From NCBI GenBank assembly GCA_003246265.1, contig QKAU01000033.1:1-45703 (forward strand): a stretch of DNA of 45,703 nucleotides. Direction: 5' to 3'. The first letter of the stretch is position 1. The number at the start of each line of letters is the position of its first letter. The translations under genes and the position numbers were made by a program. Shown here in pieces: positions 1 to 8,939 of this stretch. The stretch comes from Kiritimatiellales bacterium (GTDB lineage: Bacteria; Verrucomicrobiota; Kiritimatiellia; Kiritimatiellales; Pontiellaceae). The notes under the pieces are model-generated. The model was given only the letters and a program-made list of their open reading frames with translations, did not search any database and was not told the DNA's origin.

Positions 1-1
1 T

Positions 2-78
2 GCCCCGGTAGCTCAGCTGGACAGAGCGACGGATTCCTAATCCGTAGGTCGGAGGTTCAAGTCCTCTCCGGGGTACCA
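2..78 (+). tRNA. tRNA-Arg (anticodon CCU), CCA encoded
   Basis: A full cloverleaf can be folded. The acceptor arm GCCCCGG pairs with CCGGGGT (first pair G-U). The D-arm is GCTC/GAGC, the anticodon arm ACGGA/TCCGT closes the loop TTCCTAA, and the T-arm is GGAGG/CCTCT around TTCAAGT. The anticodon CCT (bases 36-38) reads the Arg codon AGG. A is the discriminator base and CCA at 76-78 is encoded in the DNA. Confidence 0.96.
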
Positions 79-103
79 TTTCAACTTTCGCGGGGATTGT
101 TCC

Positions 104-895
104 ATGCAGATGAGGCTGCTCCTTCCTTGGATGGCCGCGGCGATGGTGCTGGCGGCGTGTTCGACGGTTCCGCTGACGGGGCGCAAGCAGATCCGGCTGG
201 TGCCCGAGGCGACGATGATCGCCCAAAGCGCGGCAAGCTACCGGCAGGTCGTGTCGGAGGGGCCGCTCTCGGCCGATGTCCGGCAGGCCGAGCAGGTGCG
301 CCGGGTCGGCCGGCGGATGGCGGCGGCGGTCGAGCGCTATTTCCGGGAGCGGGGCGAGGCGGAGGTGCTGGCCGGATTTGCGTGGGAGTTCAACCTGATC
401 GAGAAGGACGAACCCAACGCCTGGTGCATGCCGGGGGGCAAGGTGGCGGTCTATACCGGGATCCTGCCCTACACGCTCGACGAGACGGGTCTGGCCGTGG
501 TCATGGGCCACGAGATCGCCCACGCGGTGGCGCGGCATGGTTCGGAGCGGGTGAGCCACCAGTTGATCCAGCAGGCCGGAGCGTACGGCCTGGCGTTTGC
601 CGTGAAGGATGCCGACTATCGCGCAGCCTTCATGGCGGTCTACGGGATCGGCACGCAGGTCGGCGGCATCCTGCCCTATTCGCGGGAGCACGAGAGCGAG
701 GCCGACCGCATGGGGCTGGTCTTCATGGCCATGGCGGGCTACGACCCGCAGGCGGCGATCGGTTTCTGGCAACGCATGGCCCAGGCCGGAACCGGAGCAC
801 CCCCCGAGCTGCTCAGCACCCATCCTTCCGACGCCACGCGCATCCGCCGGCTCCGCGAGGCCTTGCCCGAAGCGATGGCCTACTACCGGCCCTGA
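104..895 (+). CDS. M48 family zinc metallopeptidase, lipoprotein
   Basis: This is a predicted envelope-anchored zinc protease of the M48 family (LoiP/BepA-like quality-control proteases). The N-terminus is a lipoprotein signal with lipobox LAAC, so Cys19 would be lipidated. It is followed by the STVPLTGRKQ stretch typical of this group. The zinc site is H136-E-I-A-H140, and the third ligand is the Glu of the ESEAD motif near residue 199. The C-terminal THPSDATRI motif is also family-typical. Length (263 aa) matches single-domain M48 lipoproteins; no C-terminal TPR domain is present. The start at 104 keeps the signal intact, with ATG 110 as an alternative; no clear Shine-Dalgarno is visible. 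The gene begins 25 bases after tRNA-Arg and ends convergent with the DUF212 gene. Family call is firm; the substrate is unknown. Confidence 0.93.
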   Translation: MQMRLLLPWMAAAMVLAACSTVPLTGRKQIRLVPEATMIAQSAASYRQVVSEGPLSADVRQAEQVRRVGRRMAAAVERYFRERGEAEVLAGFAWEFNLIEKDEPNAWCMPGGKVAVYTGILPYTLDETGLAVVMGHEIAHAVARHGSERVSHQLIQQAGAYGLAFAVKDADYRAAFMAVYGIGTQVGGILPYSREHESEADRMGLVFMAMAGYDPQAAIGFWQRMAQAGTGAPPELLSTHPSDATRIRRLREALPEAMAYYRP

Positions 896-908
896 CCGCT
901 TCCATCCG

Positions 909-1349
909 CTAATGGATGTAGCGGAAGGTCGCCAGGGCGGTGGCGATGCCCGTCAGGAGCCCCATGAAGACCTCGAGGCGGGTATGGCCGAGCAACTCCT
1001 TGAGCTTCTTTTCCGAGAGATGGTGCTCGTGGAGCAGTTCGTCGACGATCTGGTTGAGCAGCGTCGCCTGTTCGCCGGCGGCCTTGCGCACGCTCTGGGC
1101 ATCAAACATCACCACGATGGCGAAGGCCGTTCCCAGGGCAAAGATGGCGGAGTCGAATCCTTCGGCCAGGCCCAGCGCGGTGGCCATGGCGGTGGCCATG
1201 GCGGAATGGGCGCTCGGCATGCCGCCGGTGCTGACCATGTAGCTGAAATCGAGCCTACGGGTCTGGATCAGGCTGCAGACCATCTTGATGGACTGGGCGA
1301 CCATCCAGCCGAAGAGTGCCGCCCAGAAACAGGGGTGTAGTGCATTCAT
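909..1349 (-). CDS. Divergent PAP2 family (DUF212) membrane protein
   Basis: A 146-residue integral membrane protein of the DUF212/divergent-PAP2 family (YuiD-like), distantly related to membrane acid phosphatases that act on lipid phosphates. The hallmark GGMPSAHSA lies at about residues 42-50. The GHTRLEVFMGLLTGI block near the C-terminus corresponds to the family's second conserved histidine motif. About four hydrophobic segments are visible. The ATG at 1349 is chosen because the family begins directly at the first membrane helix; longer frames run into the upstream AsmA-like gene. It follows that gene by 50 bases on the same strand and is probably the last gene of the ABC/DUF4340/AsmA run. 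No enzymatic activity is established for most members. Confidence 0.88.
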   Translation of the reverse strand: MNALHPCFWAALFGWMVAQSIKMVCSLIQTRRLDFSYMVSTGGMPSAHSAMATAMATALGLAEGFDSAIFALGTAFAIVVMFDAQSVRKAAGEQATLLNQIVDELLHEHHLSEKKLKELLGHTRLEVFMGLLTGIATALATFRYIH

Positions 1350-1399
1350 GGGAAATCCGTTGTTCGTTGGGTGCAGAGTAGGGGGGCGGGGGGGGAGGT

Positions 1400-3919
1400 T
1401 CAATCCGTTTTCGAGGCTTCTTCGGGGAGTTCCTTCCCCTTGGTTGCGGTGGAGAGATTGTCGAGCCGCCAGCGCGGTTGGCGCAGGGTTCCCTCGAGCC
1501 GGATTTCGAAGATCTTGAAAATGGGGTCGGTGATGACGCGGATTACCTTGGTGATGCGGTTTTCGCTGAAGATCTGGGCCTGCAGGACCGCATCGAATCC
1601 GGCTGGCTGCGCATAGCTGCCCTGCCCCTTGGCGCTGAGGACATCTCCGTCGAGATAGAGGTCGTCCGAGAAAATCGTTCCGTTCTCGAAGCGGAAGGTC
1701 GCCTTCAGGCTCTGGATGGAAAACACGCTGAAGGAAGGGATCATCCGGCGGATCAGGTTGGAAAAGCCGTGGAAAAGCGGAAGGTCGGACAGCTGCCCGT
1801 TTTCGACGACGATGTTCCCGCCACCGTTGGCGGTGGCGAAGAAGCCGCGCCGCATGTCGGCCTCCACCGTTGCCGAGCCGGACATCTTTCCGGAGGCGCG
1901 CGAGCCGCAATCCGGATTCAGGAACAGAAGACATTGCGCGAAGTCGGCGGTTTTCACATCGGCTTCCAGCCGGTAGGGCATCGGCTCGCGATCCGGATCG
2001 ATCTGGATCGAAAACCGGCCCTTCCCCTCGCCGCCGTAGATGGCGAAGCGTGCGTCTTCGACCGCGATGCGCGGTCCCTGGCCCGCCACCTTGGCCGAAA
2101 AGGCATCCATCCGTGCGACGGGGATCTCCACCTGTGCGGCCTCGACGCTGGCGGAAAAGTCGGTGGCCCGCATCGTTCTCCAGTCGACGGTTCCCCGCGC
2201 CTCGTAGCGCACGGCACCCGCCGTGCGGATGTGTTTGCCGAAGACGCCGAGCTCCGCATAGATGAGATCCTCGACCATATCCGGCGGCAGGGTGCCGAGG
2301 GCGTCGAACGAGGCCGTATGCCGGTTGAAGTCGAGGGTCGCCGAACCTTTGAGGAAATCGGCGTCCCGCAAGGCGGCCACGGGATCGAGCACCACCACTC
2401 CGTCTTCATAGACCACCGCGGCGTTGAGCGAGGAGAGCGGTACCCCATGGAACGCGAGGTCGTTGGCCGATCCCTGGATGTCGAGCCGCAGCGTGTCCCA
2501 ATCCTCGACGTTGGCATAGAGGCGGATGTGGAGCTTCGGGGGTTCGCCGCTGAAGCGGAAACGGTCGATGACGTTGGTAGCCTCCTCGCAGAAGGAGAGG
2601 ACCTCCATGGCCAGCAGCGGATCGCAATGGCCGTCGGCCTGGACGAACAGCTCCCGTGAACGGAAATCCCAGCAAACCTCGCCCTCCGCCAGTCCGCCCC
2701 GCATGGAGCTGCCGGTTTGCGCCGATCGGTATTCCTGTCCGGCGATGCGGCACTGGAGCCCCTTGAACTCCAGTTGCCCATCGTGGCCGGCGAGCGCGCC
2801 GCGCATTCCCTTGATCTCCGTACCGCCCAGCGCGAGATCGGTCGAGGAAAACGCGCCGGCCACGTGGTCCGCAAGTTCGCGGGGGGGGCACGGGCCGAAG
2901 TCGCAATAGAGCCGGGGCAGCTTCCCGATTTCCAGCTTGGCTTCGCGGAGCAGGTCCAGCACTTTGCGCGGCAGCAACCGGAGCAGGTCGGGTGATTCCA
3001 GCGTGTTCTCCAGCCGGCCCTCGCAAAGTCCCGTTCCCAGGGTGTAGCGGCCTTCCGCCCGCAACGACTGGCTGTTCCGGGCAAGCACCGCCTGGTCGAG
3101 GTATGCCATGCCGTCGCGGTATCCGCCAACCACCCGGATTTCCTTGAAGGCCACATCGTGCAGCACGGGATTTTCCACCCGCGCGTCGATCTCGATCCAG
3201 CTTCGGGCCGGGGCGGCCACATCCAGAGAGAAGTCGACATCCAGGACGACCCCGCCGGACAGTTGAAGCAGCGCAAGGCGTTCCTCCAGCGAGGCGAAGC
3301 GGGCACCATCGAGCCAGGGCTTCATCACGGCACTGCGGGTTCCCGGGGCTGCATCATGCGGAGTGGGCAGGGAGACAGGGATGGTGCCTTCCACCCGGAA
3401 CAGGCAGCCGAGCCAGCGCAGCTTCCCCTGCTTGATCCCGACGCGATCGGGGAGGAAGGCCAGCGAGGCTTCGATCTCCTCCAGCTGGCGGCAGGCATGC
3501 CCCTCCGGAATTTCCATGCCCCACTGCACCGAAGGATGCATGGTGACGCCATAGGCCTTGACGTCCATTTTCCACGATCCCGGCGCCGTGCCGCCGCCAT
3601 CGGTTTCGGAACGGTCGAAGAAGACCTCCCGGGCTTCGAACATGGGCTGGAGGTCGTCGGGATGGCGGCTGTAGTAGCGCACGCCCTCCGCGCGCCATCC
3701 GCGCAGGGTGAGCCGGATGCCGTCGACATCGACCGGGATGCCCGCCCCGTTGGCCCGGCGCACGGCTTCGCGCAGCACGAAACCGGGAACCCCCCGCACG
3801 CGCAGGTAGACGAACGCTAGGAGGAGCAGGACCGCCGCCAGGGCCATGATTCGCACCGCCAGCCGGAAGGCCCGGTGCGCACGCACGACAAACCTTCGTC
3901 CTGGCCGGCGCGGCTTCAT
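1400..3919 (-). CDS. Large AsmA-like membrane-anchored periplasmic protein
   Basis: An 839-residue protein with a basic N-terminus, one membrane helix (about residues 22-43) and a long beta-rich remainder. The C-terminus resembles the AsmA/TamB-type C-terminal region: GSATVEADM, then NGGGNIVVENGQLSDLPLF, then an IRLEGTLRQPRW ending. Such proteins form hydrophobic grooves bridging the inner and outer membranes; characterised relatives (TamB, YhdP, YdbH) act in phospholipid transport. Its ATG overlaps the stop of the DUF4340 gene (ATGA, 3916-3919), so the two are translationally coupled; it lacks its own Shine-Dalgarno. Downstream is the DUF212 protein. AsmA-like is supported by architecture and motif style; the link to the ABC cluster is inference. 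Confidence 0.8.
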   Translation of the reverse strand: MKPRRPGRRFVVRAHRAFRLAVRIMALAAVLLLLAFVYLRVRGVPGFVLREAVRRANGAGIPVDVDGIRLTLRGWRAEGVRYYSRHPDDLQPMFEAREVFFDRSETDGGGTAPGSWKMDVKAYGVTMHPSVQWGMEIPEGHACRQLEEIEASLAFLPDRVGIKQGKLRWLGCLFRVEGTIPVSLPTPHDAAPGTRSAVMKPWLDGARFASLEERLALLQLSGGVVLDVDFSLDVAAPARSWIEIDARVENPVLHDVAFKEIRVVGGYRDGMAYLDQAVLARNSQSLRAEGRYTLGTGLCEGRLENTLESPDLLRLLPRKVLDLLREAKLEIGKLPRLYCDFGPCPPRELADHVAGAFSSTDLALGGTEIKGMRGALAGHDGQLEFKGLQCRIAGQEYRSAQTGSSMRGGLAEGEVCWDFRSRELFVQADGHCDPLLAMEVLSFCEEATNVIDRFRFSGEPPKLHIRLYANVEDWDTLRLDIQGSANDLAFHGVPLSSLNAAVVYEDGVVVLDPVAALRDADFLKGSATLDFNRHTASFDALGTLPPDMVEDLIYAELGVFGKHIRTAGAVRYEARGTVDWRTMRATDFSASVEAAQVEIPVARMDAFSAKVAGQGPRIAVEDARFAIYGGEGKGRFSIQIDPDREPMPYRLEADVKTADFAQCLLFLNPDCGSRASGKMSGSATVEADMRRGFFATANGGGNIVVENGQLSDLPLFHGFSNLIRRMIPSFSVFSIQSLKATFRFENGTIFSDDLYLDGDVLSAKGQGSYAQPAGFDAVLQAQIFSENRITKVIRVITDPIFKIFEIRLEGTLRQPRWRLDNLSTATKGKELPEEASKTD

Positions 3920-5712
3920 GGTTCGACCGGTGCCGGGGCCGTCGGCTGGGGTTCCACCAGCAGGTCGGCCGATAAGGCGGCGACAAGGATCTTGTCGAGG
4001 CTGAAGACCACGTCGCGCCCCTTGACCATGGCATAGAATCCATCGGGCGTTTCGCGACCCAGCAGGAGGACGCGACCCAGGACGTTCGTGCCCGTCAGCC
4101 CGATATGCAGTTCGAGCGAAGGTTCCGCCAAGCCGTAGGTTTCAAGGTCGCGCGGCCGGTTGGTGATGTAGGTGCGGGCCTCGATCCGTTCGAGCAGCTC
4201 CACCAGGCGGGCGGCGGCCGCGGCATCCACCCGGACGGTTCCGTTGGTTTCGGCCGGCACGAATCCGTTTTCGGCCTGCCGTTCCACCACCTGCCGGACA
4301 CCGCCCTTGACCTGGGCGATCCGGGCGATGTCCCGGCGGTCGAGCTGCCAGACCAGCTTGCTCTTGTAGACCAGGGGATCGATCGTGGCATCGGACAGTG
4401 TCGGGATGTTGATACGGCATGCGGCGGTCTCGCCTCCGCGCCGTACCAGCAGTCCGTCGCGCTTGCCGTTGCCAGGTAGAACCTCGATGCGGTTCGTGCG
4501 CCCAAGGGCCGAGGCACCGAACGAAAGCGTCCAGTCCGGGGCCGTCCCGCCGCTGCCGGGGATATCGAATTCAATGATGACTGCGCGCTTCCAGATTTCG
4601 ATCAGGTTCTGGACGGCCTGTCCGTCGGCCTCCCATGCCGCGGGGCTGGCCACGTGCCAGGTGCCCTTGCCGTCGCTGGCCAGTTCCAGCCGCTCGGTGC
4701 TCCGGGCGATGGTGATCGAGTCGATGGATGCGGCGGGAGTCGAGAGCAGGCCGACATCGCGGAAGCGTTCGGCGGGGATGTCCAGCAGCTCCATGATGTT
4801 GGAGTTGACGGCGAACACGGAGGTGTCGTCGGCGCGGCGGGCGTAGACCATGCCGGGGTGGCCGGGGTAGGCGTCGCCGAGGACCAGCATGCGGGAGGAA
4901 CCGTCGGCGCTGCCGAGGGAGATCTGCTTGATTTCGCCCTGGAGGCCGTAGACCGAGAAGTCGGAGACGTTGTCGGCCACGAAATCCTCGATCCGCAGCG
5001 CGCGAAGGCGGTCGATGAAGCCATCCACCGCCGCGGGGTCGGCCGGGGCCGCCACGGGCTGCTGCAGGTTCCATTCCGCCTGGCCGCTCTTCAGGATCTG
5101 GATGAAGCCGCCGGCGCCCCGGATTTCGACGCGCCGCACGCTGGTGGCTTCGCCATGGAAGAGGAGGGTATCGCGCAGGCGCTCGGCATCGAACGGCACG
5201 ACGGCGAGCAGCTTGTCGGAGATGGTATAGATTTCGTCCGAACCCTCCTTCCTGAGGTAGAGCATATTGCCCAGCGGAGTCTGCCTGCCGATCTGCCAGG
5301 CATGCCGGCCCTTGTTGTCGACCCCGACGATCTCGATCGCGGGCTGGTCGAAGCCGTACTCCGCCGGATCGACCCCCCGGATGCGCAGGTGCTTGGAGGT
5401 GATGGTCGTGCCCTTGCCGAGCCCGTTGAGGCCGGCCACGGTGTGGAGTACCTTGGCGGTATCGGCGCGGCCCATGCCCTTTTCGGGGTTGCCGGTCAGC
5501 CATACACCGCCCTGCTGCCTGCATTCGACCACGTCGTTGGTGATCCGGAACTGCAGCGCGGTAAGCGTGGCGGGATCCAGGTCGAAGATCTTCCGCATCT
5601 CCTGTTCCTTCGAGGGCGTGCGGGCGCGCCACGTCTCCTGGAACCAGATGAAGCCGCCCAGCACCACGATGGTTGCCAGGATCCGCAAGGTTGATCGATG
5701 GTTGCCGGCCAT
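3916..5712 (-). CDS. DUF4340 domain protein, membrane anchored
   Basis: A 598-residue protein with one N-terminal membrane helix (about residues 9-24) and a periplasmic region of the DUF4340 family, a domain regularly found beside GldG-type ABC accessory proteins. The sequence reads as several successive modules, each with a hydrophobic strand, a GxW patch and an acidic helix pair: about residues 45-200, 205-340, 345-455 and 460-590. The start at 5712 is supported by AGGAGG about 10 bases upstream. It begins 3 bases after the GldG-like gene ends and overlaps the AsmA-like gene by 4 bases. Biochemical function is unknown; it presumably works with the ABC transporter upstream. Confidence 0.9.
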   Translation of the reverse strand: MAGNHRSTLRILATIVVLGGFIWFQETWRARTPSKEQEMRKIFDLDPATLTALQFRITNDVVECRQQGGVWLTGNPEKGMGRADTAKVLHTVAGLNGLGKGTTITSKHLRIRGVDPAEYGFDQPAIEIVGVDNKGRHAWQIGRQTPLGNMLYLRKEGSDEIYTISDKLLAVVPFDAERLRDTLLFHGEATSVRRVEIRGAGGFIQILKSGQAEWNLQQPVAAPADPAAVDGFIDRLRALRIEDFVADNVSDFSVYGLQGEIKQISLGSADGSSRMLVLGDAYPGHPGMVYARRADDTSVFAVNSNIMELLDIPAERFRDVGLLSTPAASIDSITIARSTERLELASDGKGTWHVASPAAWEADGQAVQNLIEIWKRAVIIEFDIPGSGGTAPDWTLSFGASALGRTNRIEVLPGNGKRDGLLVRRGGETAACRINIPTLSDATIDPLVYKSKLVWQLDRRDIARIAQVKGGVRQVVERQAENGFVPAETNGTVRVDAAAAARLVELLERIEARTYITNRPRDLETYGLAEPSLELHIGLTGTNVLGRVLLLGRETPDGFYAMVKGRDVVFSLDKILVAALSADLLVEPQPTAPAPVEP

Positions 5713-5715
5713 GGG

Positions 5716-7149
5716 CTATTTCCTCCTGCGAAGCCAGACCATCAGGCCGATGACGCCGGCGATGGAGGGGATGCCCACCACGTTCGCGGCGGTCAGCATC
5801 CGCAGCTGCTTGCGCGAGAGCCCCAGGCGCACCTCCTCGATCGGCTTCGGCGCGATGCCCATCAGCACCTCGCGGTCGAGCAGCCAGTTGAGGGCGCTCA
5901 TGAAGAAGTCGGCATTGCCGCCTACCAGGCTCCCGTTGGCGATGAAGTCGGAATCGCCGAATACCACCATGCGCGACGACTTGATCTGCACGTCGAGCAG
6001 CTTCTGGGCGGCACCGCGCTCGACGGCGACGGCGAGCGAAAAGGGCCCGCGCTCGTCGCCGGTGTTTTCATCGAACTTGGCCGAGGAATCCTCCACCTGG
6101 GTTTCGGACCAGCTCCGGTCGGAGGTGTAGCAGAGCGGGGCGACGGCCGGCCGGTCGTCCGTGGGCGGAGCTCCCGCCTCCTCGTCCATCGGCTCGATGG
6201 AGCGCGGCAGGATGAACTGGGTGATCGACTGCATGCGCATGGTGATGGGGTGGGGGTTGTAGCGGCGGATATGGACATCGCTGCCCCGCAGGGTGTTTTC
6301 CGGATCGACCACGATGTCGTGCCGCAGGGCCACGCCCCAGCGCCGGAGCATCGGCTCGAGGCCGGTCTCCTTGAGCGCATCGATGAGCACCATGACGCGG
6401 CCGCTGCGGCTGAGGTACTCCTCGATCATCTCCACTTCCGCCGTGTCCATCGGCTTGGCCGGTCCGGGAATGACCAGGGCGGCGGCATCGTCCGGGATGC
6501 CCTTCTCCGCGCCCAGGATCAACTCCTTGATCTCGATGTTGTCGGCGATGATCGCGGTGGCGATTTTCGAGTAGCCGGTCATCTGGTCGAACTCGGTGAC
6601 GCGCCGCTCGCCATGACCGACCAGGAAGTAGACCTTGGGCGGCTCCTCCTGCATCAATCCCTGAATGGCGCTGGAGAAGGCCTGCTCCCCCTTGAAGGCC
6701 ACGATGGTTGGCTCCTGGCTGCCCTTGTCCATCCGCAGGTCGGCGATCTCGGCCTGGCGCACCACCTTGCTGCGGCCCTCCATGTCGAACACCACCACCT
6801 GGGCCTCCGTCAGGCCGTACTGGTTGGCCAGCTTTTCGGTGCGGGCGCGGTCGCGGGTGGGATCGACCCACTCCACCTTGATGCCGCGCGCGTGGTACTG
6901 GTACTCCTCCAGCAGGTTTTCAATGTCGTGGTAGAGCTTGTGCTCCTCCTGGAAGAAGACCGTGACCTTCACCTCCTGCTGCAGCTCGTCGAGCAGGTGC
7001 AGGGTCTTTTCGGAGAGGGTGTAGTAGGAGCGTCCGCTCAGGTTGGCGCGGACCGGGTTGCGCAACGCAATGAAGCAGACCATCTGGACCAGTACCAGGG
7101 CCAGCACCGTGGCGACGAACGAATTGAGGTTGCTTGCGAAACGCTTCAT
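5716..7149 (-). CDS. gldG: GldG-like ABC transporter accessory protein
   Basis: A 477-residue protein with an N-terminal membrane helix (about residues 11-30), a large periplasmic domain and a C-terminal helix just before the basic end WLRRRK. It matches the GldG / ABC-transporter auxiliary family: YYTLSEKTLHLLDEL followed by VKVTVFF near the start, and a later GATase-like fold with VYFLVGHGER and ALVIPGPAKPM. In Bacteroidetes GldG pairs with GldF and GldA in an ABC complex needed for gliding and type IX secretion; in other phyla the trio exists without gliding. It follows the permease by 15 bases and precedes DUF4340 by 3, so the set is one operon. The symbol marks family membership, not proven gliding. 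Confidence 0.9.
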   Translation of the reverse strand: MKRFASNLNSFVATVLALVLVQMVCFIALRNPVRANLSGRSYYTLSEKTLHLLDELQQEVKVTVFFQEEHKLYHDIENLLEEYQYHARGIKVEWVDPTRDRARTEKLANQYGLTEAQVVVFDMEGRSKVVRQAEIADLRMDKGSQEPTIVAFKGEQAFSSAIQGLMQEEPPKVYFLVGHGERRVTEFDQMTGYSKIATAIIADNIEIKELILGAEKGIPDDAAALVIPGPAKPMDTAEVEMIEEYLSRSGRVMVLIDALKETGLEPMLRRWGVALRHDIVVDPENTLRGSDVHIRRYNPHPITMRMQSITQFILPRSIEPMDEEAGAPPTDDRPAVAPLCYTSDRSWSETQVEDSSAKFDENTGDERGPFSLAVAVERGAAQKLLDVQIKSSRMVVFGDSDFIANGSLVGGNADFFMSALNWLLDREVLMGIAPKPIEEVRLGLSRKQLRMLTAANVVGIPSIAGVIGLMVWLRRRK

Positions 7150-7164
7150 AGTCTACCGCGGGGC

Positions 7165-7917
7165 CTAGGCCCGTTTGCCCTCGACCACCTTGACCGTTGC
7201 GAAGAGGAACCACGCGGCGTAGGCCACGTAGAGTACGACGATGCGGCTGTCGATGATGCCGCGGGCGAAATCCATCAGGTGCGCGAAGGAGGAGTAGTAC
7301 TGGCCGACCAGGCGCATCAGCGGGTTGGTGGCGGAATAGGCCAGGATGGTGAAGCCGAGCGTTTCGCCGAAGAGCAGGGCGAAGCCTCCGATCGCCGCGA
7401 CGATTTGGTTGGAGGTCAGGCTCGACATCAGGAGCCCGACGGCAATGTACACCGCGCCCACCAGGACAGTCCCGACGGCCCCGCCGGCTAGGGCCCCCAG
7501 GTCGGGGAAGCCGGCCACCCCGGGAGGGCAGAGCCGGTGCTGGATGAAGGCGTAGGCGAAGACGGGCAGCCACAGCACCATGTAGAAGGCCATGGCGCCC
7601 GCGAACTTGGCGAGCACCAGCTCGTGCACCCGCACCGGCGTGGTGAGCAGGGCTTCCAGCGTGCCGAGCTTCCGCTCCTCCGCGAAGAGCCGCATCGTGA
7701 TCAGCGGCACCACGACCGGCAGCGAAAAGGTGAGTAGCGGCCCGCTGAACAGCAGCTGCGTCGCCAGGGTGAGCGATTCGCCGTGGGCAAGCTGTCCGAG
7801 CAGCCAGACGAAGTTCCCGCCGGTCAGCGCCCAGAAGAAGAACATCACCACATAGGCGGCGGGCGAGCAGAAGCAGGCGCGCAGCTCCTTCCCTAGCAGG
7901 GTCGCAAACGTACTCAT
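7165..7917 (-). CDS. ABC transporter permease (GldF / ABC-2 type)
   Basis: A 250-residue integral membrane protein with about six hydrophobic helices, of the ABC-2 permease type (GldF/NosY-like). The cytoplasmic segment FAEERKLGTLEALLTTPV is the hallmark of ABC-2 permeases. The start at 7917 is chosen over longer frames because AAGGAGG lies 7 bases upstream and the ATG overlaps the ATPase stop (ATGA). It is the membrane channel partner of the upstream ATPase and the downstream GldG-like protein. Substrate is unknown. Confidence 0.92.
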   Translation of the reverse strand: MSTFATLLGKELRACFCSPAAYVVMFFFWALTGGNFVWLLGQLAHGESLTLATQLLFSGPLLTFSLPVVVPLITMRLFAEERKLGTLEALLTTPVRVHELVLAKFAGAMAFYMVLWLPVFAYAFIQHRLCPPGVAGFPDLGALAGGAVGTVLVGAVYIAVGLLMSSLTSNQIVAAIGGFALLFGETLGFTILAYSATNPLMRLVGQYYSSFAHLMDFARGIIDSRIVVLYVAYAAWFLFATVKVVEGKRA

Positions 7918-8855
7918 CGGCCGCCCTCCTTGCCCTGCGTGATCTTCACGAAGGTATCCTCCAGCGAGTGCTGCTGCTCGGTCAGCTCGCGCAGGGGCCA
8001 TCCTTCGGCCACCGCGAGGTTGTAGAGTTCCACGCGCATGGCGGCGGAGTCCGATTCGATCTCGAGCCAGAGCCACCCGTCGGCCAGTTCGGAGGCGTTG
8101 CGCACATTCATGCCGCCGAGGGCGTCCACCTTCCCGACCGCCGCGGCCTGGTCGGCCAGTATCTCCATCTCGATGATGGAGCAGGCGTGCAGCTTGCGGT
8201 GGAGGTTCTCCTCCGTATCGGAGGCGACGATGCGGCCGTTGTCGATGATCAGGATCCGCTCGCAGATCGCTTCGACCTCCTGGAGGATGTGGGTGGAAAG
8301 CAGGATGGTGTGCTTTTCGGCGAGCTGCTTGATCAGTTCGCGCACCTGGCGGATCTGGAAGGGGTCGAGGCCGACGGTCGGTTCGTCGAGTACCAGCAGG
8401 TCGGGTTCGTGGACCAGGCTGTCGGCCAGCCCGACGCGTTGGCGGTAGCCCTTGGACAGCTGGCCGATGATGCGGCGACCGACCTCGGTCAGTCCGCACT
8501 GCTCCTTCACTTCGGCGATCCGCGCCTTGCGGGCCGACGGGCGGACGCCCTTGAGGGAGGCGCGGAAGCGGAGGTATTCGTCGACACGCATTTCCGGATA
8601 GAGGGGGCAGTTTTCGGGAAGGTAGCCGATACGCCGCCGCACCTCATGGGGCTCCTTCTCGACGTCGAACCCCGCGACCTCGATCCGTCCGGCGTTCATC
8701 GGCAGGTAGCCGGTCAGCAGGCGCATCGTCGTCGTCTTGCCCGCGCCGTTCGGCCCGAGGAAGCCCACGATCTCGCCGCGGGCCACCTCGAACGAGATGT
8801 TGTCCACGGCCAGCCGCGCCGGATATTTTTTCGTAACCCCAGAAACCTTGATCAT
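7914..8855 (-). CDS. ABC transporter ATP-binding protein (GldA type)
   Basis: A 313-residue nucleotide-binding subunit. Walker A is GPNGAGKT (residues 34-41, Lys40), the signature is LSKGYRQRVGLADSL, Walker B is LLVLDEP and the H-loop lies in LSTHILQEVEAIC. The C-terminal about 80 residues form the extra domain seen in GldA/CcmA-type ATPases. The ATG at 8855 is chosen because MIKVSGVTKKY is the normal N-terminus; a TTG 45 bases further upstream would add an atypical extension. It forms a complex with the permease encoded next and heads the five-gene transporter/AsmA cluster, 84 bases after hisC. Confidence 0.93.
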   Translation of the reverse strand: MIKVSGVTKKYPARLAVDNISFEVARGEIVGFLGPNGAGKTTTMRLLTGYLPMNAGRIEVAGFDVEKEPHEVRRRIGYLPENCPLYPEMRVDEYLRFRASLKGVRPSARKARIAEVKEQCGLTEVGRRIIGQLSKGYRQRVGLADSLVHEPDLLVLDEPTVGLDPFQIRQVRELIKQLAEKHTILLSTHILQEVEAICERILIIDNGRIVASDTEENLHRKLHACSIIEMEILADQAAAVGKVDALGGMNVRNASELADGWLWLEIESDSAAMRVELYNLAVAEGWPLRELTEQQHSLEDTFVKITQGKEGGR

Positions 8856-8939
8856 GTTTGAAACCGTCGAATGGAACCGCGCATTATGCCCGAAGGCCAA
8901 GGCGAGTCAAGCAACCAGCCCCGGCGGCAATGCCACCCA

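Noticed and set aside
5698-7491. 597-codon open frame on the plus strand opposite the GldG-like and permease genes
   Set aside because: Low-complexity His/Asp/Gly-rich translation typical of the antisense of a GC-rich gene; the minus-strand genes have family motifs and operon spacing.
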